DNA of 64,000 bases from Desulfatitalea sp. UBA4791 (GTDB lineage Bacteria > Desulfobacterota > Desulfobacteria > Desulfobacterales > Desulfosarcinaceae). The stretch covers positions 53,183 through 117,182 of the forward strand of contig DHGT01000124.1 in the NCBI GenBank assembly GCA_002402905.1. The letters run 5' to 3'. Shown here piece after piece: positions 44,951 to 54,326 of this stretch; position 1 is the stretch's first letter, and each line of letters opens with the position of its first letter. The notes beneath the pieces are model-generated. The model ran no database searches. It had not been told where the DNA came from and saw only the letters and a program-made list of their open reading frames with translations. The translations under genes and the position numbers were made by a program.

Positions 44951-47437
44951 CTATCCGCACTTGGTAAATCCGCAGAAGTGGCAGATCTGACACCCTTCCT
45001 CGAAGCTGATGGTCTGCCCGCATTCCGGACACGTGCCGCCCAACAGGCTGTTGCCGGGGCTCGATTTTCTATCGGCGTTTCCGATGAGGTAACGTCGCTC
45101 GAGGATTCTCGAAATCGCATCGGGGATGGAAAGCACCAGGCCACCTTCCTGGAAGATGGGGTGTTCGCCGCCGATGCCCTTGAGTTGATCGACGATCTGC
45201 CGGACGTCCACCCCCGAACGCAGGGCCAGGGAGACCAGCCGGCCGATGGCCTCGGTCTTGGCCGTCGTGGAACGTCCCGATTTTCCGATGGTGGCAAAAA
45301 CCTCGAAGGGTCGGCCGTCGAATTCCGTCACGGTGACATACAGTTGGCCATAACCGGTGCGGATCTTGGTGGTAAACCCCTCCAGGGTTTCGGGACGCTC
45401 GCGCACGGCAGCCGGAGTGCCATCCTTTTCTGTCTTGGGGGTGCCGGTGGAGAGGACCTGATTCTCCTTGCTGCCGTCGCGATAGATCGTGACCCCCTTG
45501 CATCCCAACTGATAGGCGAGATCGTAAATCTTGCGCACGTCGGCGGCCGTGGCGTCGTGGGGCAGGTTGACGGTCTTGGAAACCGCGTTGTCGGTGAATT
45601 TCTGAAAGGCGGCCTGCATGCGGATATGCCATTCCGGCGATATGTCGTGGGCCGTGACAAAGACCGCCTTCACCTCCTCCGGAATCCCATCCACATCCTT
45701 GATCGAACCGCTGGCGGCCACTGTCTCCATCAGCTTCTGGCTGTAAAAACCGCGCGCCCGGGCAACGGCCTCGAAGACCGGATTGACTTCGGCCAGCCGG
45801 TCCTGGTCCATCACCGTGCGGACGAAACTCAGGGCGAACAGCGGTTCGATACCGCTCGAGCAATTGGCGATGATGCTCAGGGTGCCGGTGGGCGCGATCG
45901 TGGTCAAGGTGGCATTGCGTAGCGGTGGACGCCCCGTTTCCTTGTAAATGCTGCGCTCAAAATTGGGGAAGGCCCCCCGGTGACGGGCCAGTTCCTCGGA
46001 CGCGGCGTGGGATTCGGCCTGGATGAAACCCATCACCTCTTCGGCCAGGGTCAGTGCCCGTTCCGAGTTGTAGGGAATCTTGAGCTGGAACAGCAGATCG
46101 GCAAACCCCATGACCCCCAAGCCCACCTTGCGGTTGCCCTTGACCATATCGTCGATGGCCGCCAGGGGATATTGGGACATGTCGATGGTATTGTCCAGGA
46201 AATGGACCGCCGTCCACACCACCCGCCGCAGCTCATCGTAATCGATGGCCGCCTCCTCCTGATCTGCCACCACGCAACGCGCCAGATTGATCGATCCGAG
46301 GTTGCACGCCTCCTTGGGCAGCAGCGGCTGCTCGCCGCATGGATTGGTGCTCTCGATGGCGCCGAGGTCCGGGGTGGGATTGTCGCGGTTCATGCGATCG
46401 AGAAAGACGATCCCGGGGTCTCCGTTCTTCCACGCCTGCTGCACCAGGGCCGCGTAGACCTCCCTGGCGTCGAGAGAACCGGTCTTTCGTTTACGGGCCG
46501 GATCGATCAGGTCAAACGAGGCGCCTTCGGCAACGGCTTTCATGAAATCGTCGGTGACCGCCACGGAGATATTGAAGTTGTTCAATTCGTTGTCGTTCTG
46601 CTTGCAGAAAATGAACTCCATGATGTCCGGGTGGTCGACTTTAAGGATGGCCATGTTGGCGCCCCGACGGGTGCCGCCCTGCTTGACCTGCTCGGTGGCC
46701 GTGTTGAAGATCTTCATGAACGATACAGGCCCGGAGGCCACCCCGCCGGTCGTCCCCACCATGGAATTTTTGGGCCGCAGGCGGGAAAATGAAAAACCGG
46801 TGCCCCCGCCCGACTTGTGAATGATGGCGGCATTCTTGAGCGTTTCGAAGATCGCTTCCATACTGTCTTCCACGGGAAGAACGAAACAGGCGGCCAACTG
46901 GCCGAGGCGCCGTCCGGCATTCATCAGCGTGGGCGAGTTGGGCAAGAACTTCTGCTCGGCCATCAAGGCGAAAAAGGCCTCCTCGACGGCTGCCACATCG
47001 GCCTCCGGGTCGTAGTTGAGATCGGCCTGGGCGATGTGCCTTGCAACGCGGCGGAACATCTGGGAAGGATTTTCCAGCAGCCGGCCATGTTCGTCCTTTT
47101 TCAGGTAGCGGCGCTCCAATACCGTCACCGCATTGGGGGTCAGATGCAGCCCGTTGCGCACGAACAACGATTTGTCCAGGGGCACATGCACCAGCTTGGA
47201 GACTCCGTGTTCTTCCAGCGTGGCCTTGACCACCGCATCCACGATGGGCGGGGTGATGCGTTGAATCTTGAGTTCATCGATGGCCTCTCGAACGAAACGG
47301 CTGATGGATTGGGCCTGCTCGTCGTCCATGGGGTGCTGCTGGATCAACACGCGCGAAAAACGCTCGTCGTCCCAGCTATAGGTGGCCAGGTCGATGATGC
47401 CTTCGGTGGTTTCAATGATTTTGGCTTTTTGACCCAC
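44951..47437 (-). CDS. nrdJ: Adenosylcobalamin-dependent (class II) ribonucleotide reductase
   Basis: Reduces ribonucleotides to deoxyribonucleotides with vitamin B12 coenzyme, independent of oxygen. It has 828 residues. Visible are LPNSPTLMNAGRRLGQLAACF with an active-site Cys, NPCGEQPLLPKEACNLGSIN near 366 with the Cys/Glu pair, and PTGTLSIIANCSSGIEPLF. Near the C-terminus are a TSCPD-type domain (TIGKSGRSTTAKTEAIGRL) and a zinc-like CPECG...CHFCGFTKCG tail for re-reduction. I chose the GTG at 47437, eight bases after AGGAG. The frame is open 60 codons further but lacks homology there. It is divergent from nrdD. Confidence 0.95.
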   Translation of the reverse strand: MGQKAKIIETTEGIIDLATYSWDDERFSRVLIQQHPMDDEQAQSISRFVREAIDELKIQRITPPIVDAVVKATLEEHGVSKLVHVPLDKSLFVRNGLHLTPNAVTVLERRYLKKDEHGRLLENPSQMFRRVARHIAQADLNYDPEADVAAVEEAFFALMAEQKFLPNSPTLMNAGRRLGQLAACFVLPVEDSMEAIFETLKNAAIIHKSGGGTGFSFSRLRPKNSMVGTTGGVASGPVSFMKIFNTATEQVKQGGTRRGANMAILKVDHPDIMEFIFCKQNDNELNNFNISVAVTDDFMKAVAEGASFDLIDPARKRKTGSLDAREVYAALVQQAWKNGDPGIVFLDRMNRDNPTPDLGAIESTNPCGEQPLLPKEACNLGSINLARCVVADQEEAAIDYDELRRVVWTAVHFLDNTIDMSQYPLAAIDDMVKGNRKVGLGVMGFADLLFQLKIPYNSERALTLAEEVMGFIQAESHAASEELARHRGAFPNFERSIYKETGRPPLRNATLTTIAPTGTLSIIANCSSGIEPLFALSFVRTVMDQDRLAEVNPVFEAVARARGFYSQKLMETVAASGSIKDVDGIPEEVKAVFVTAHDISPEWHIRMQAAFQKFTDNAVSKTVNLPHDATAADVRKIYDLAYQLGCKGVTIYRDGSKENQVLSTGTPKTEKDGTPAAVRERPETLEGFTTKIRTGYGQLYVTVTEFDGRPFEVFATIGKSGRSTTAKTEAIGRLVSLALRSGVDVRQIVDQLKGIGGEHPIFQEGGLVLSIPDAISRILERRYLIGNADRKSSPGNSLLGGTCPECGQTISFEEGCQICHFCGFTKCG

Positions 47438-47877
47438 GGGCTGTGCTCCTGTCTGTCTGCTTGGATATTGGTATGGATGATGCCGGATGGCGCCGCCTTT
47501 CGAGCTCAGGCTACCGAAATAGCGATTCAGGGGGCTGTGAAGACGCTTCACGCCCGATGCTTGATCGAAAAGGAGCGACGATGTGCGACAACGTGGATTG
47601 TGATCGTGTTGGCACACAATATGTTGTATGTCAACCGTAATTGTTCCCTACATATAAGGGTCGGCAGTTTTGCAGCCGGACGGGAAGTTTCCACGACATC
47701 CACAATATGTAGCAATTTTCGATTGACAGACAACAAGATATTGATGTAACTACCTCTCCATTCTGCATTGCTACATTTCATCCTGAATACCTGATACATA
47801 TCCCGATGCGGTCGGCACCCAGGTGCCCGAAAGCGTGGTGTCATTCAGCAACCCTTCAGCCCTGCAAGGAGAACCTG
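47438..47877. other. Divergent nrdJ/nrdD control region
   Basis: A 440-base gap between the two ribonucleotide reductase units. It holds NrdR-like boxes (listed separately) and AT-rich promoter-like sequence from about 47600 to 47800. I see no B12 riboswitch signature on either strand, despite the cobalamin enzyme downstream. Confidence 0.55.
47614..47747. promoter_or_regulatory. NrdR-like boxes between nrdJ and nrdD
   Basis: ACACAATATGTTGTAT (47614-47629) matches the known NrdR consensus ACACWATATATWGTGT closely. Two weaker sites begin at 47700 (CCACAATATGTAGCAA) and 47731 (CAACAAGATATTGATG). Their 31-base spacing, about three helical turns, is typical of paired NrdR boxes. NrdR represses ribonucleotide reductase genes, so both divergent units could be under one control. 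nrdR itself is not in the window. Confidence 0.5.
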
Positions 47878-50100
47878 GTGTTTGAACAAATTAAAAAACG
47901 CGACGGACGAATTGTTGAGTTCGATTCCACCAAAATTACTGCCGCCATCGCCAAGGCCGGCAACGCCACCGGTGAATTCGGTGAACGCGAGGCGCGCAAG
48001 CTGACCCTTCGGGTGTTGACCCTGGCGCACGAAATGCGCCTGGGCGACCAGCCCGAAGTGGAAGAGATCCAGGACATCGTGGAGCATGTCCTGCTCGACT
48101 CACCGTATCATGCCACTGCCAAGGCCTACGTCCTCTATCGCGAACAACATGCCCAGATCCGCAGCATCGCCACCAAGGCCAACGTGGACCTGGTCGAACA
48201 CTACATCCAGCGCCTGGATTGGAAAATCAAAGAGAACAGCAACATGTGCTATTCCCTGCAGGGGCTCAACAACTACATCTCCTCGGATGTCACGTCCGAG
48301 TACTGGCTCAACCGGATCTATCCTCCGGATATCCGCAATGCCCACAAGGATGGCGACCTGCACATCCACGATCTGAGCCTGCTCTCGGTCTACTGCGTGG
48401 GATGGGACCTGAAGGACCTGCTGAAAAACGGATTCAAGGGGGTCGAGGGCAAGGTGGAGAGCGCACCGCCCAAGCACCTGCGCTCCGCCCTGGGTCAAAT
48501 CGTCAATTTTTTCTACACGCTCCAGGGAGAAGCCGCCGGCGCCCAGGCCCTTTCCAATTTCGACACGCTGCTGGCGCCGTTCGTGCGTTACGACGAATTG
48601 ACTTACGACAAGGTGAAGCAGGCGCTCCAGGAGTTTATCTTCAATATCAATATTCCCACCCGGGTTGGCTTCCAGACACCGTTCACCAACATTACCATGG
48701 ATCTTTCCGTACCTTCGATTCTCAGAGACCAGCCGGTGATCGTGGGCGGCCGGGAATTGGATGCCACCTACGCCGAGTTCCAGCCCGAAATGGACCTCAT
48801 CAACCGTGCCTTTGCCGAAGTGATGATGGCCGGCGACGCCAAGGGCCGGGTATTTACCTTTCCCATTCCCACGTATAACATCACGCCCGATTTCGACTGG
48901 AACAATCCCAATCTCGATCTGGTCTGGCAGATGACCGCCAAGTACGGCATCCCCTACTTTTCCAACTTCGTCAACTCGGACATGTCGCCGGAGGACGCCC
49001 GCTCCATGTGCTGCCGCCTGCGCCTGGACAACCGCGAACTGCTCAAACGCGGCGGGGGCCTGTTCGGCGCCAATCCGCTGACCGGATCCATCGGGGTGGT
49101 GACGATCAATCTGCCCCGTATCGGACACCTGGCCGATGGGGAAAAGGATTTCTTCCAGCGCCTGGAGACCCGGGTGCGCCAGGCCGTGGAAAGTTTGACC
49201 ATCAAGCGCAAGGTGCTGGAAAAATTCACCGAAAAAAATCTCTACCCCTATTCGCGCTTCTACCTTCGGGAGATCAAACAGGGCAGCGGCACCTATTGGA
49301 AGAATCACTTCTCCACCGTCGGCATCATCGGCATGAACGAAGCCTGCCTCAACTTTATCCGCAAGGATATCGGCACCATGGAAGGACAGGCCTTCGCGCT
49401 CAAGGTGATGGACTTTCTGCGCGACCTGCTGGCCGGGGTTCAAGAAGAAACCGGAGATATTTTCAACCTGGAAGCCACGCCGGCCGAAGGCACCTCTTTC
49501 CGCCTGGCCATGCTGGACAAGAAAAAATTCCCCCGCATCGTCTGCTCCAACGAGGTGGAATATGAAAAGGGGGCCGCGCCCTACTACACCAACTCGACCC
49601 AGTTGCCGGTCAACTACACCGACGACCTGTATGAAACCCTCCAGTTGCAGGACCAGCTGCAGACCAAATATACCGGTGGCACGGTTTTGCACGTATTTCT
49701 CGGCGAACGGATCGGCGACATCGATGCGGTCAAATCCCTGGTGCGCAAAATCGCCGGCAACTACCGGCTGCCTTACTTTACCCTGACCCCCACCTTCAGC
49801 ATCTGCCCCTCCCACGGCTATCTGGCCGGTGAACAGCCGCGTTGCCCCCACTGCAACCAGGAGACCGAAATCTACTCCCGCGTGGTCGGATACCTGCGGC
49901 CGGTCAAACAGTGGAATGACGGCAAACAGGCCGAATTCGCCCTGCGAAAAACGTATCGCGCGACATCCATCGATGGGGACCTCACCGCCACGGTGATCGG
50001 CCGAAGTCCAGCGGGCCGCGCGATAGAGAAGGTCGCAACGGTCCAACTGGAGACTCCCGCGGCCGCCCAGCCCGATCACACCGGTGCAGCGTGCCGGTAA
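47878..50100 (+). CDS. nrdD: Anaerobic (class III) ribonucleoside-triphosphate reductase
   Basis: Oxygen-sensitive glycyl-radical enzyme making dNTPs. It has 740 residues from the GTG at 47878, which follows AAGGAG by six bases. An N-terminal ATP-cone (IKKRDGRIVEFDSTKITAAI) spans about 1-95. Visible in the barrel are FQTPFTNITMDLSVPS and SMCCRLRLDN. Near the C-terminus a zinc-type Cys cluster (ICPSHGY...RCPHCNQ) is followed by the glycyl-radical loop SRVVGYLRPVKQWNDGK, with the Gly near 671. The tail after the radical site is about 40 residues longer than I would expect. Its activase nrdG follows within 30 bases. Confidence 0.96.
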   Translation: MFEQIKKRDGRIVEFDSTKITAAIAKAGNATGEFGEREARKLTLRVLTLAHEMRLGDQPEVEEIQDIVEHVLLDSPYHATAKAYVLYREQHAQIRSIATKANVDLVEHYIQRLDWKIKENSNMCYSLQGLNNYISSDVTSEYWLNRIYPPDIRNAHKDGDLHIHDLSLLSVYCVGWDLKDLLKNGFKGVEGKVESAPPKHLRSALGQIVNFFYTLQGEAAGAQALSNFDTLLAPFVRYDELTYDKVKQALQEFIFNINIPTRVGFQTPFTNITMDLSVPSILRDQPVIVGGRELDATYAEFQPEMDLINRAFAEVMMAGDAKGRVFTFPIPTYNITPDFDWNNPNLDLVWQMTAKYGIPYFSNFVNSDMSPEDARSMCCRLRLDNRELLKRGGGLFGANPLTGSIGVVTINLPRIGHLADGEKDFFQRLETRVRQAVESLTIKRKVLEKFTEKNLYPYSRFYLREIKQGSGTYWKNHFSTVGIIGMNEACLNFIRKDIGTMEGQAFALKVMDFLRDLLAGVQEETGDIFNLEATPAEGTSFRLAMLDKKKFPRIVCSNEVEYEKGAAPYYTNSTQLPVNYTDDLYETLQLQDQLQTKYTGGTVLHVFLGERIGDIDAVKSLVRKIAGNYRLPYFTLTPTFSICPSHGYLAGEQPRCPHCNQETEIYSRVVGYLRPVKQWNDGKQAEFALRKTYRATSIDGDLTATVIGRSPAGRAIEKVATVQLETPAAAQPDHTGAACR

Positions 50101-50128
50101 AAAGGCAGCCATTGGATCCGTCTCCGTC

Positions 50129-50833
50129 ATGAACCTGGCCGGACTTCAAAAGACCTCGCTGATCGACTATCCGGGGATGGTCAGCTGCGTGGTCTTTTTG
50201 ACGGGCTGCAATTTTACCTGCCCTTTTTGCCACAATGACGAACTGGCAAGGGGAGAGTGGCCCTCGCGCATTTCCCTCGACCAGTTTATCGAGTTTCTCA
50301 CCCCCCGCAGAGGGCTGCTCGACGGCGTGGTGATCAGCGGCGGCGAGCCGACCCTTCATCCCCACTTGGCCGATCTCTGCCGGGCCGTGCGCCGGCTGGA
50401 TCTGCGCATCAAACTCGACACCAACGGCAGCCGACCCGATGTTCTCGCCCGGCTGCTCGACGAGCGGCTGGTCGACTATGTGGCCATGGACATCAAAACG
50501 CCTATTGAATCCTACCACCCGGTTCTGGTCCAACGGGACATCACCGCCCACCTCCGGCGCAGCATCGAATTGATCATGCACGCCTCCCCGGATTATGAAT
50601 TCCGCACCACCTGTGTCCGCCCCTTTGTCGACGAACACCGCATCCTCGATATGGCCCGCACCATCCAAGGGGCCCGTCGCTATATCCTGCAGCCCTTTCG
50701 ACCCCAAAAAATGCTCCAGCCAGACTTCTTCGAAACGATCGATCCCGTCGTTTCTCCAGCAGAGATTCATCATTTCAGGGAGTTGTCGTCGCCCCTGGTG
50801 GAACACTGCCTGATCCGCACGGATCATGATTAA
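50129..50833 (+). CDS. nrdG: Anaerobic ribonucleotide reductase activating enzyme (radical SAM)
   Basis: Installs the glycyl radical on NrdD using S-adenosylmethionine and a [4Fe-4S] cluster. The 234-residue protein has the cluster motif CNFTCPFC near residues 29-36, the GGEPTLH loop near 75, and the family N-terminus LAGLQKTSLIDYPG. The ATG at 50129 gives this usual start but has no clear ribosome site. An upstream in-frame GTG at 50084 lies inside nrdD, so translation may be coupled. It is of the longer NrdG type found next to class III reductases in anaerobes. Confidence 0.92.
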   Translation: MNLAGLQKTSLIDYPGMVSCVVFLTGCNFTCPFCHNDELARGEWPSRISLDQFIEFLTPRRGLLDGVVISGGEPTLHPHLADLCRAVRRLDLRIKLDTNGSRPDVLARLLDERLVDYVAMDIKTPIESYHPVLVQRDITAHLRRSIELIMHASPDYEFRTTCVRPFVDEHRILDMARTIQGARRYILQPFRPQKMLQPDFFETIDPVVSPAEIHHFRELSSPLVEHCLIRTDHD

Positions 50834-51075
50834 GGCACATTTTTTCGTTTTATATTCATCGACTGTATCCCATTCATTATTTATCTTGACATCACCATTA
50901 CGCTTTTTTAATGTCGAATAAGCTTGGACATCATCGTCTTCGAGTGCGCCAGCCTCACCCCTGATGACAAACTTACAATTACCATGCGTCGGTTCAAGCA
51001 ACCCAAGATGACAGGTTCAGGTCTGCGAACAACGGTCAACAACCGATATCAATCCACAGAATAGAGGAGGCCCAC

Positions 51076-52986
51076 ATGACCAACGCGTACGATCTGGCTT
51101 TTGAACGCTCCATCAACGACCCGGAAGGGTACTGGGGCGAAGCGGCGGAGGACATTGTATGGATCAAACGGTGGGACAAGGTGCTCGACGGCAGCAATCT
51201 GCCCTTTTACCGATGGTTCGTGGGCGGTGTGCTCAACACCTGCTACAACGCGGTGGACCATCACGTCGCCACGGGCCGGGGAGATCAGCCGGCGATCATT
51301 TATGACAGCCCCGTCACCAACACGATCAAAACCTACACATACAGCCAACTGCAGCAAGAAACAGCGAGCTTCGCCGGCGTACTGAAGGCCCAGGGTGTGG
51401 AAAAGGGCGACCGGGTCATCATTTACATGCCCATGATACCCGAAGCAGCCATCGCCATGCTGGCCTGCGCGCGTATCGGCGCCGTGCATTCGGTCGTTTT
51501 CGGCGGTTTTGCCGCCAACGAGTTGGCCACGCGCATCAACGACGCCAAACCCAAAGTCATGGTCTCGGCCTCCTGCGGCATCGAGGTCCAACGGGTGATC
51601 CCCTACAAACCGTTGCTCGACGGCGCCATCGAAATGGCCAAATCCAAGCCTCAAAAATGCATCATCCTGCAGCGGCCCATGCTCAAAAGCGAATTGACGC
51701 CCGGACGTGACCTGGACTGGCAGGAGGCCATGGCCTCGGCCAAACCAGCCGACTGCGTACCGGTAGCGGCCACCGACCCGCTGTATATCCTCTACACCTC
51801 GGGCACCACAGGAGAGCCCAAAGGGGTGGTCAGAGATAATGGCGGCCATGCGGTTGCTCTAAAATGGAGCATGAAAACCGTTTATAACGTCGACGCCGGG
51901 GAGGTATACTGGGCCGCCTCGGACGTGGGTTGGGTCGTGGGCCACTCGTATATCGTCTATGCCCCCTTGCTCAAGGGCTGTACGACGATCCTCTTCGAAG
52001 GCAAACCGGTGGGTACCCCCGACGCCGGCGTCTTCTGGCGGGTCATCTCACAGCACCGGGTCAGCACCATGTTTACCGCGCCCACGGCCTTCCGGGCCAT
52101 CAAACGCGAAGACCCCAAGGGCGAACTGATCAAAAAGTACGACCTGTCCAAATTCCGAGCCCTTTTTCTTGCCGGCGAACGCCTCGACCCCGATACCCTC
52201 AAGTGGGCCCGGGGCCACCTTGGCGTCCCGGTGATCGACCACTGGTGGCAGACCGAAACCGGATGGGCCATCTGCGCCAACTGTTTGGGCTTGCACGACT
52301 TCGACATCAAAGAAGGGTCGCCGACCAAACCCGCGCCGGGCTGGAACCTGAAGGTACTGGATCCGGAAAGCAAACAACCGGTCAAGGCCGGCGACATTGG
52401 CGCCCTGGTGGTCAAGCTGCCCCTTCCGCCGGGTGCCCTGCCGACCCTGTGGAACAATGACAAACGCTTTGTTGAATCCTATCTCGAAGAGTTCGAGGGC
52501 TACTACAAAACCGCCGATGCCGGTTTCATCGATTCGGATGGATATGCCTTTGTCATGTCACGCACGGACGACATCATCAACGTCGCCGGCCACCGCCTCT
52601 CCACGGGCGCCATGGAGGAGATTCTGTCCGACCACCCGGATGTGGCCGAATGCGCCGTACTGGGTGTGGAGGACAGCCTCAAAGGGCAAGTGCCGGTGGG
52701 ATTCGTGGTACTCAAGGCCGGCGTGAAGCGACCCGAGACGGAAATCGTCGCGGAGGTGGTAAAAATGGTGCGCGACCGCATCGGTCCGGTGGCCTCGTTC
52801 AAAAAAGCCACCGTGGTCAAACGGTTGCCCAAGACCCGCTCTGGAAAAATCCTGCGCGGGACCATCCAAAAAATCGCCGACAACAAAGCGTTCAAGACGC
52901 CGGCCACCATCGATGACCCGGCCATCCTGGGAGAGATCGAAGCGGCCTTGAACACCATCGGCCTGGCCGGTTCTCGACCCAAGTAA
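51076..52986 (+). CDS. prpE: Propionyl-CoA synthetase (AMP-forming acyl-CoA ligase)
   Basis: Activates propionate (or acetate) to its CoA ester through an acyl-AMP. The 636-residue length fits PrpE/Acs. The AMP-binding P-loop YTSGTTGEPKGVVRDNGGHA is near residues 239-258; VVRDNGGH is the PrpE form, whereas acetyl-CoA synthetases usually read VLHTTGGY. HWWQTETGW lies near 390, and the catalytic Lys is in KTRSGKILRG near 588. A good ribosome site (GAGGAGGCCC) precedes the ATG. A possible promoter, TTGACA at 50886 and TAATGT at 50909, lies 160 bases upstream, and a strong terminator follows. Propionate use suits a complete-oxidising sulfate reducer. Confidence 0.9.
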   Translation: MTNAYDLAFERSINDPEGYWGEAAEDIVWIKRWDKVLDGSNLPFYRWFVGGVLNTCYNAVDHHVATGRGDQPAIIYDSPVTNTIKTYTYSQLQQETASFAGVLKAQGVEKGDRVIIYMPMIPEAAIAMLACARIGAVHSVVFGGFAANELATRINDAKPKVMVSASCGIEVQRVIPYKPLLDGAIEMAKSKPQKCIILQRPMLKSELTPGRDLDWQEAMASAKPADCVPVAATDPLYILYTSGTTGEPKGVVRDNGGHAVALKWSMKTVYNVDAGEVYWAASDVGWVVGHSYIVYAPLLKGCTTILFEGKPVGTPDAGVFWRVISQHRVSTMFTAPTAFRAIKREDPKGELIKKYDLSKFRALFLAGERLDPDTLKWARGHLGVPVIDHWWQTETGWAICANCLGLHDFDIKEGSPTKPAPGWNLKVLDPESKQPVKAGDIGALVVKLPLPPGALPTLWNNDKRFVESYLEEFEGYYKTADAGFIDSDGYAFVMSRTDDIINVAGHRLSTGAMEEILSDHPDVAECAVLGVEDSLKGQVPVGFVVLKAGVKRPETEIVAEVVKMVRDRIGPVASFKKATVVKRLPKTRSGKILRGTIQKIADNKAFKTPATIDDPAILGEIEAALNTIGLAGSRPK

Positions 52987-53013
52987 ACGAGATTCCGCAT
53001 TCAACCTATCATT

Positions 53014-53043
53014 GGGGGGCGCATCGGCGCCCCCCCTTTTTTT
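53014..53043 (+). terminator. Intrinsic terminator after prpE
   Basis: GGGGGGCGC (53014-53022) pairs perfectly with GCGCCCCCC (53027-53035) around a four-base loop and is followed by seven T residues. It lies 27 bases after the prpE stop. Confidence 0.92.
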
Positions 53044-53126
53044 CGATGGCTCTTGAAGATCGGGAATTCATAAAGTAAAAAATAAAATTTTTAGCGCTGG
53101 TCCATCGGGCTACGGAAAGTGACGAA

Positions 53127-54305
53127 ATGAACCATATCCGTGCGTTGCTGCTGCTCTCTCTGCTGGCCGCCTTTCCGCCCATGAGCACCGACATGTACCT
53201 TCCGGCGTTGCCCACGCTGCAAACCCTTTGGCACGCCGACACCGCCACCATCAACCTGACCCTGATTCTTTTTTTCGTCTTTTTCAGCGTCGCCCTACTG
53301 ATTTACGGCCCCATATCGGACAGCTTCGGCCGCCGGCCGCTGCTTCTCGTCGGCATCGGCATCTACATGGCCGCCAGCATCTTGTGCGGCCTTGCCGACA
53401 GCGTGCACAGCCTGATTTTGTTTCGCATCTTTCAAGCATTGGGCGCCGCGTCAGCCGCCTCACTCACCATGGCCATTGCCAAGGATCTATTTGAGACGAA
53501 TGAGCGTCAGCAACTGTTGGCCTACCTGGGCGTGATCGTGGCCCTGGCCCCCATGCTGGCCCCCATGCTCGGGGGGCTGATTATCAAATGGCTCAGCTGG
53601 CAGTGGGTCTTCTTCATCCAGGGCTTATGGGGCCTCATTGCTTTTGGCGGGGTGCTGCGCATGTCGGAACCCCTGAAAATAAAGGTTCCTGCCACGATCA
53701 ACCAGATTCTGGGGCGCTACCTGCGGCTGCTGAAAAACAGCCGCTACCTGGTCATGACCCTGCTGATGTCCATGTGCATGACGCCCCTTTTCGCCTTCAT
53801 CGCCGGTTCACCGAGTATTTATATGTCTCATTTCCGACTCGACCCACAGCGCTTCGGACTCTATTTTGGCGCCAACGCGTTGGCCATGATGTGCGGCTCG
53901 TTTCTGTGCGGGTGGCTGACCCGACGGGTAAAAGGCTGGCTGCTGCTGCGCCTCGGATTCGTCGGCATGGTCGTCGGCGGAACCGCCATCGGATTCATCG
54001 GCGGGCTGGGACCGATGGCCTTTGCCGCCGCCATGTTTACGGTGACCTTTTGCATGGGACTGACACGACCGATGAGCAACAACCTGGTACTTGAACAAGT
54101 AGAGCAAGATGTAGGAACCGCCGCCTCCCTGCTCATGTTCGTTTATTTCGTGGCCGGTGCCGCCGGAATGGCGTTGATCTCCCAACCATGGTCGGATCGA
54201 ATCGGCATCATCGCGGTTCTGTCAGCGGGTTGCGGTCTGACGGTCCTGGTCGGCTTGCAAGTGATGGCCTATTATTGGAAAAACGCGTTCAAAGCGGTTC
54301 AATAG
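53127..54305 (+). CDS. Bcr/CflA-family MFS efflux transporter
   Basis: A 392-residue major facilitator with 12 predicted membrane helices. The N-terminal AAFPPMSTDMYLPALPTL is the hallmark of the Bcr/CflA drug-export group. The MFS loop motif is GPISDSFGRRPLLLVG near residues 66-81. The antiporter-type MLAPMLGGLI is in helix 5. Likely an inner-membrane proton/drug or small-solute antiporter; substrate unknown. It begins after the prpE terminator and is 21 bases before mltF on the same strand. Confidence 0.92.
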   Translation: MNHIRALLLLSLLAAFPPMSTDMYLPALPTLQTLWHADTATINLTLILFFVFFSVALLIYGPISDSFGRRPLLLVGIGIYMAASILCGLADSVHSLILFRIFQALGAASAASLTMAIAKDLFETNERQQLLAYLGVIVALAPMLAPMLGGLIIKWLSWQWVFFIQGLWGLIAFGGVLRMSEPLKIKVPATINQILGRYLRLLKNSRYLVMTLLMSMCMTPLFAFIAGSPSIYMSHFRLDPQRFGLYFGANALAMMCGSFLCGWLTRRVKGWLLLRLGFVGMVVGGTAIGFIGGLGPMAFAAAMFTVTFCMGLTRPMSNNLVLEQVEQDVGTAASLLMFVYFVAGAAGMALISQPWSDRIGIIAVLSAGCGLTVLVGLQVMAYYWKNAFKAVQ

Positions 54306-54326
54306 GTTCGTGGATGGAAGTGGATC

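Noticed and set aside
47438..47877. Cobalamin riboswitch upstream of nrdJ
   Set aside because: No B12-box-like sequence or matching multi-helix arrangement was seen on either strand.
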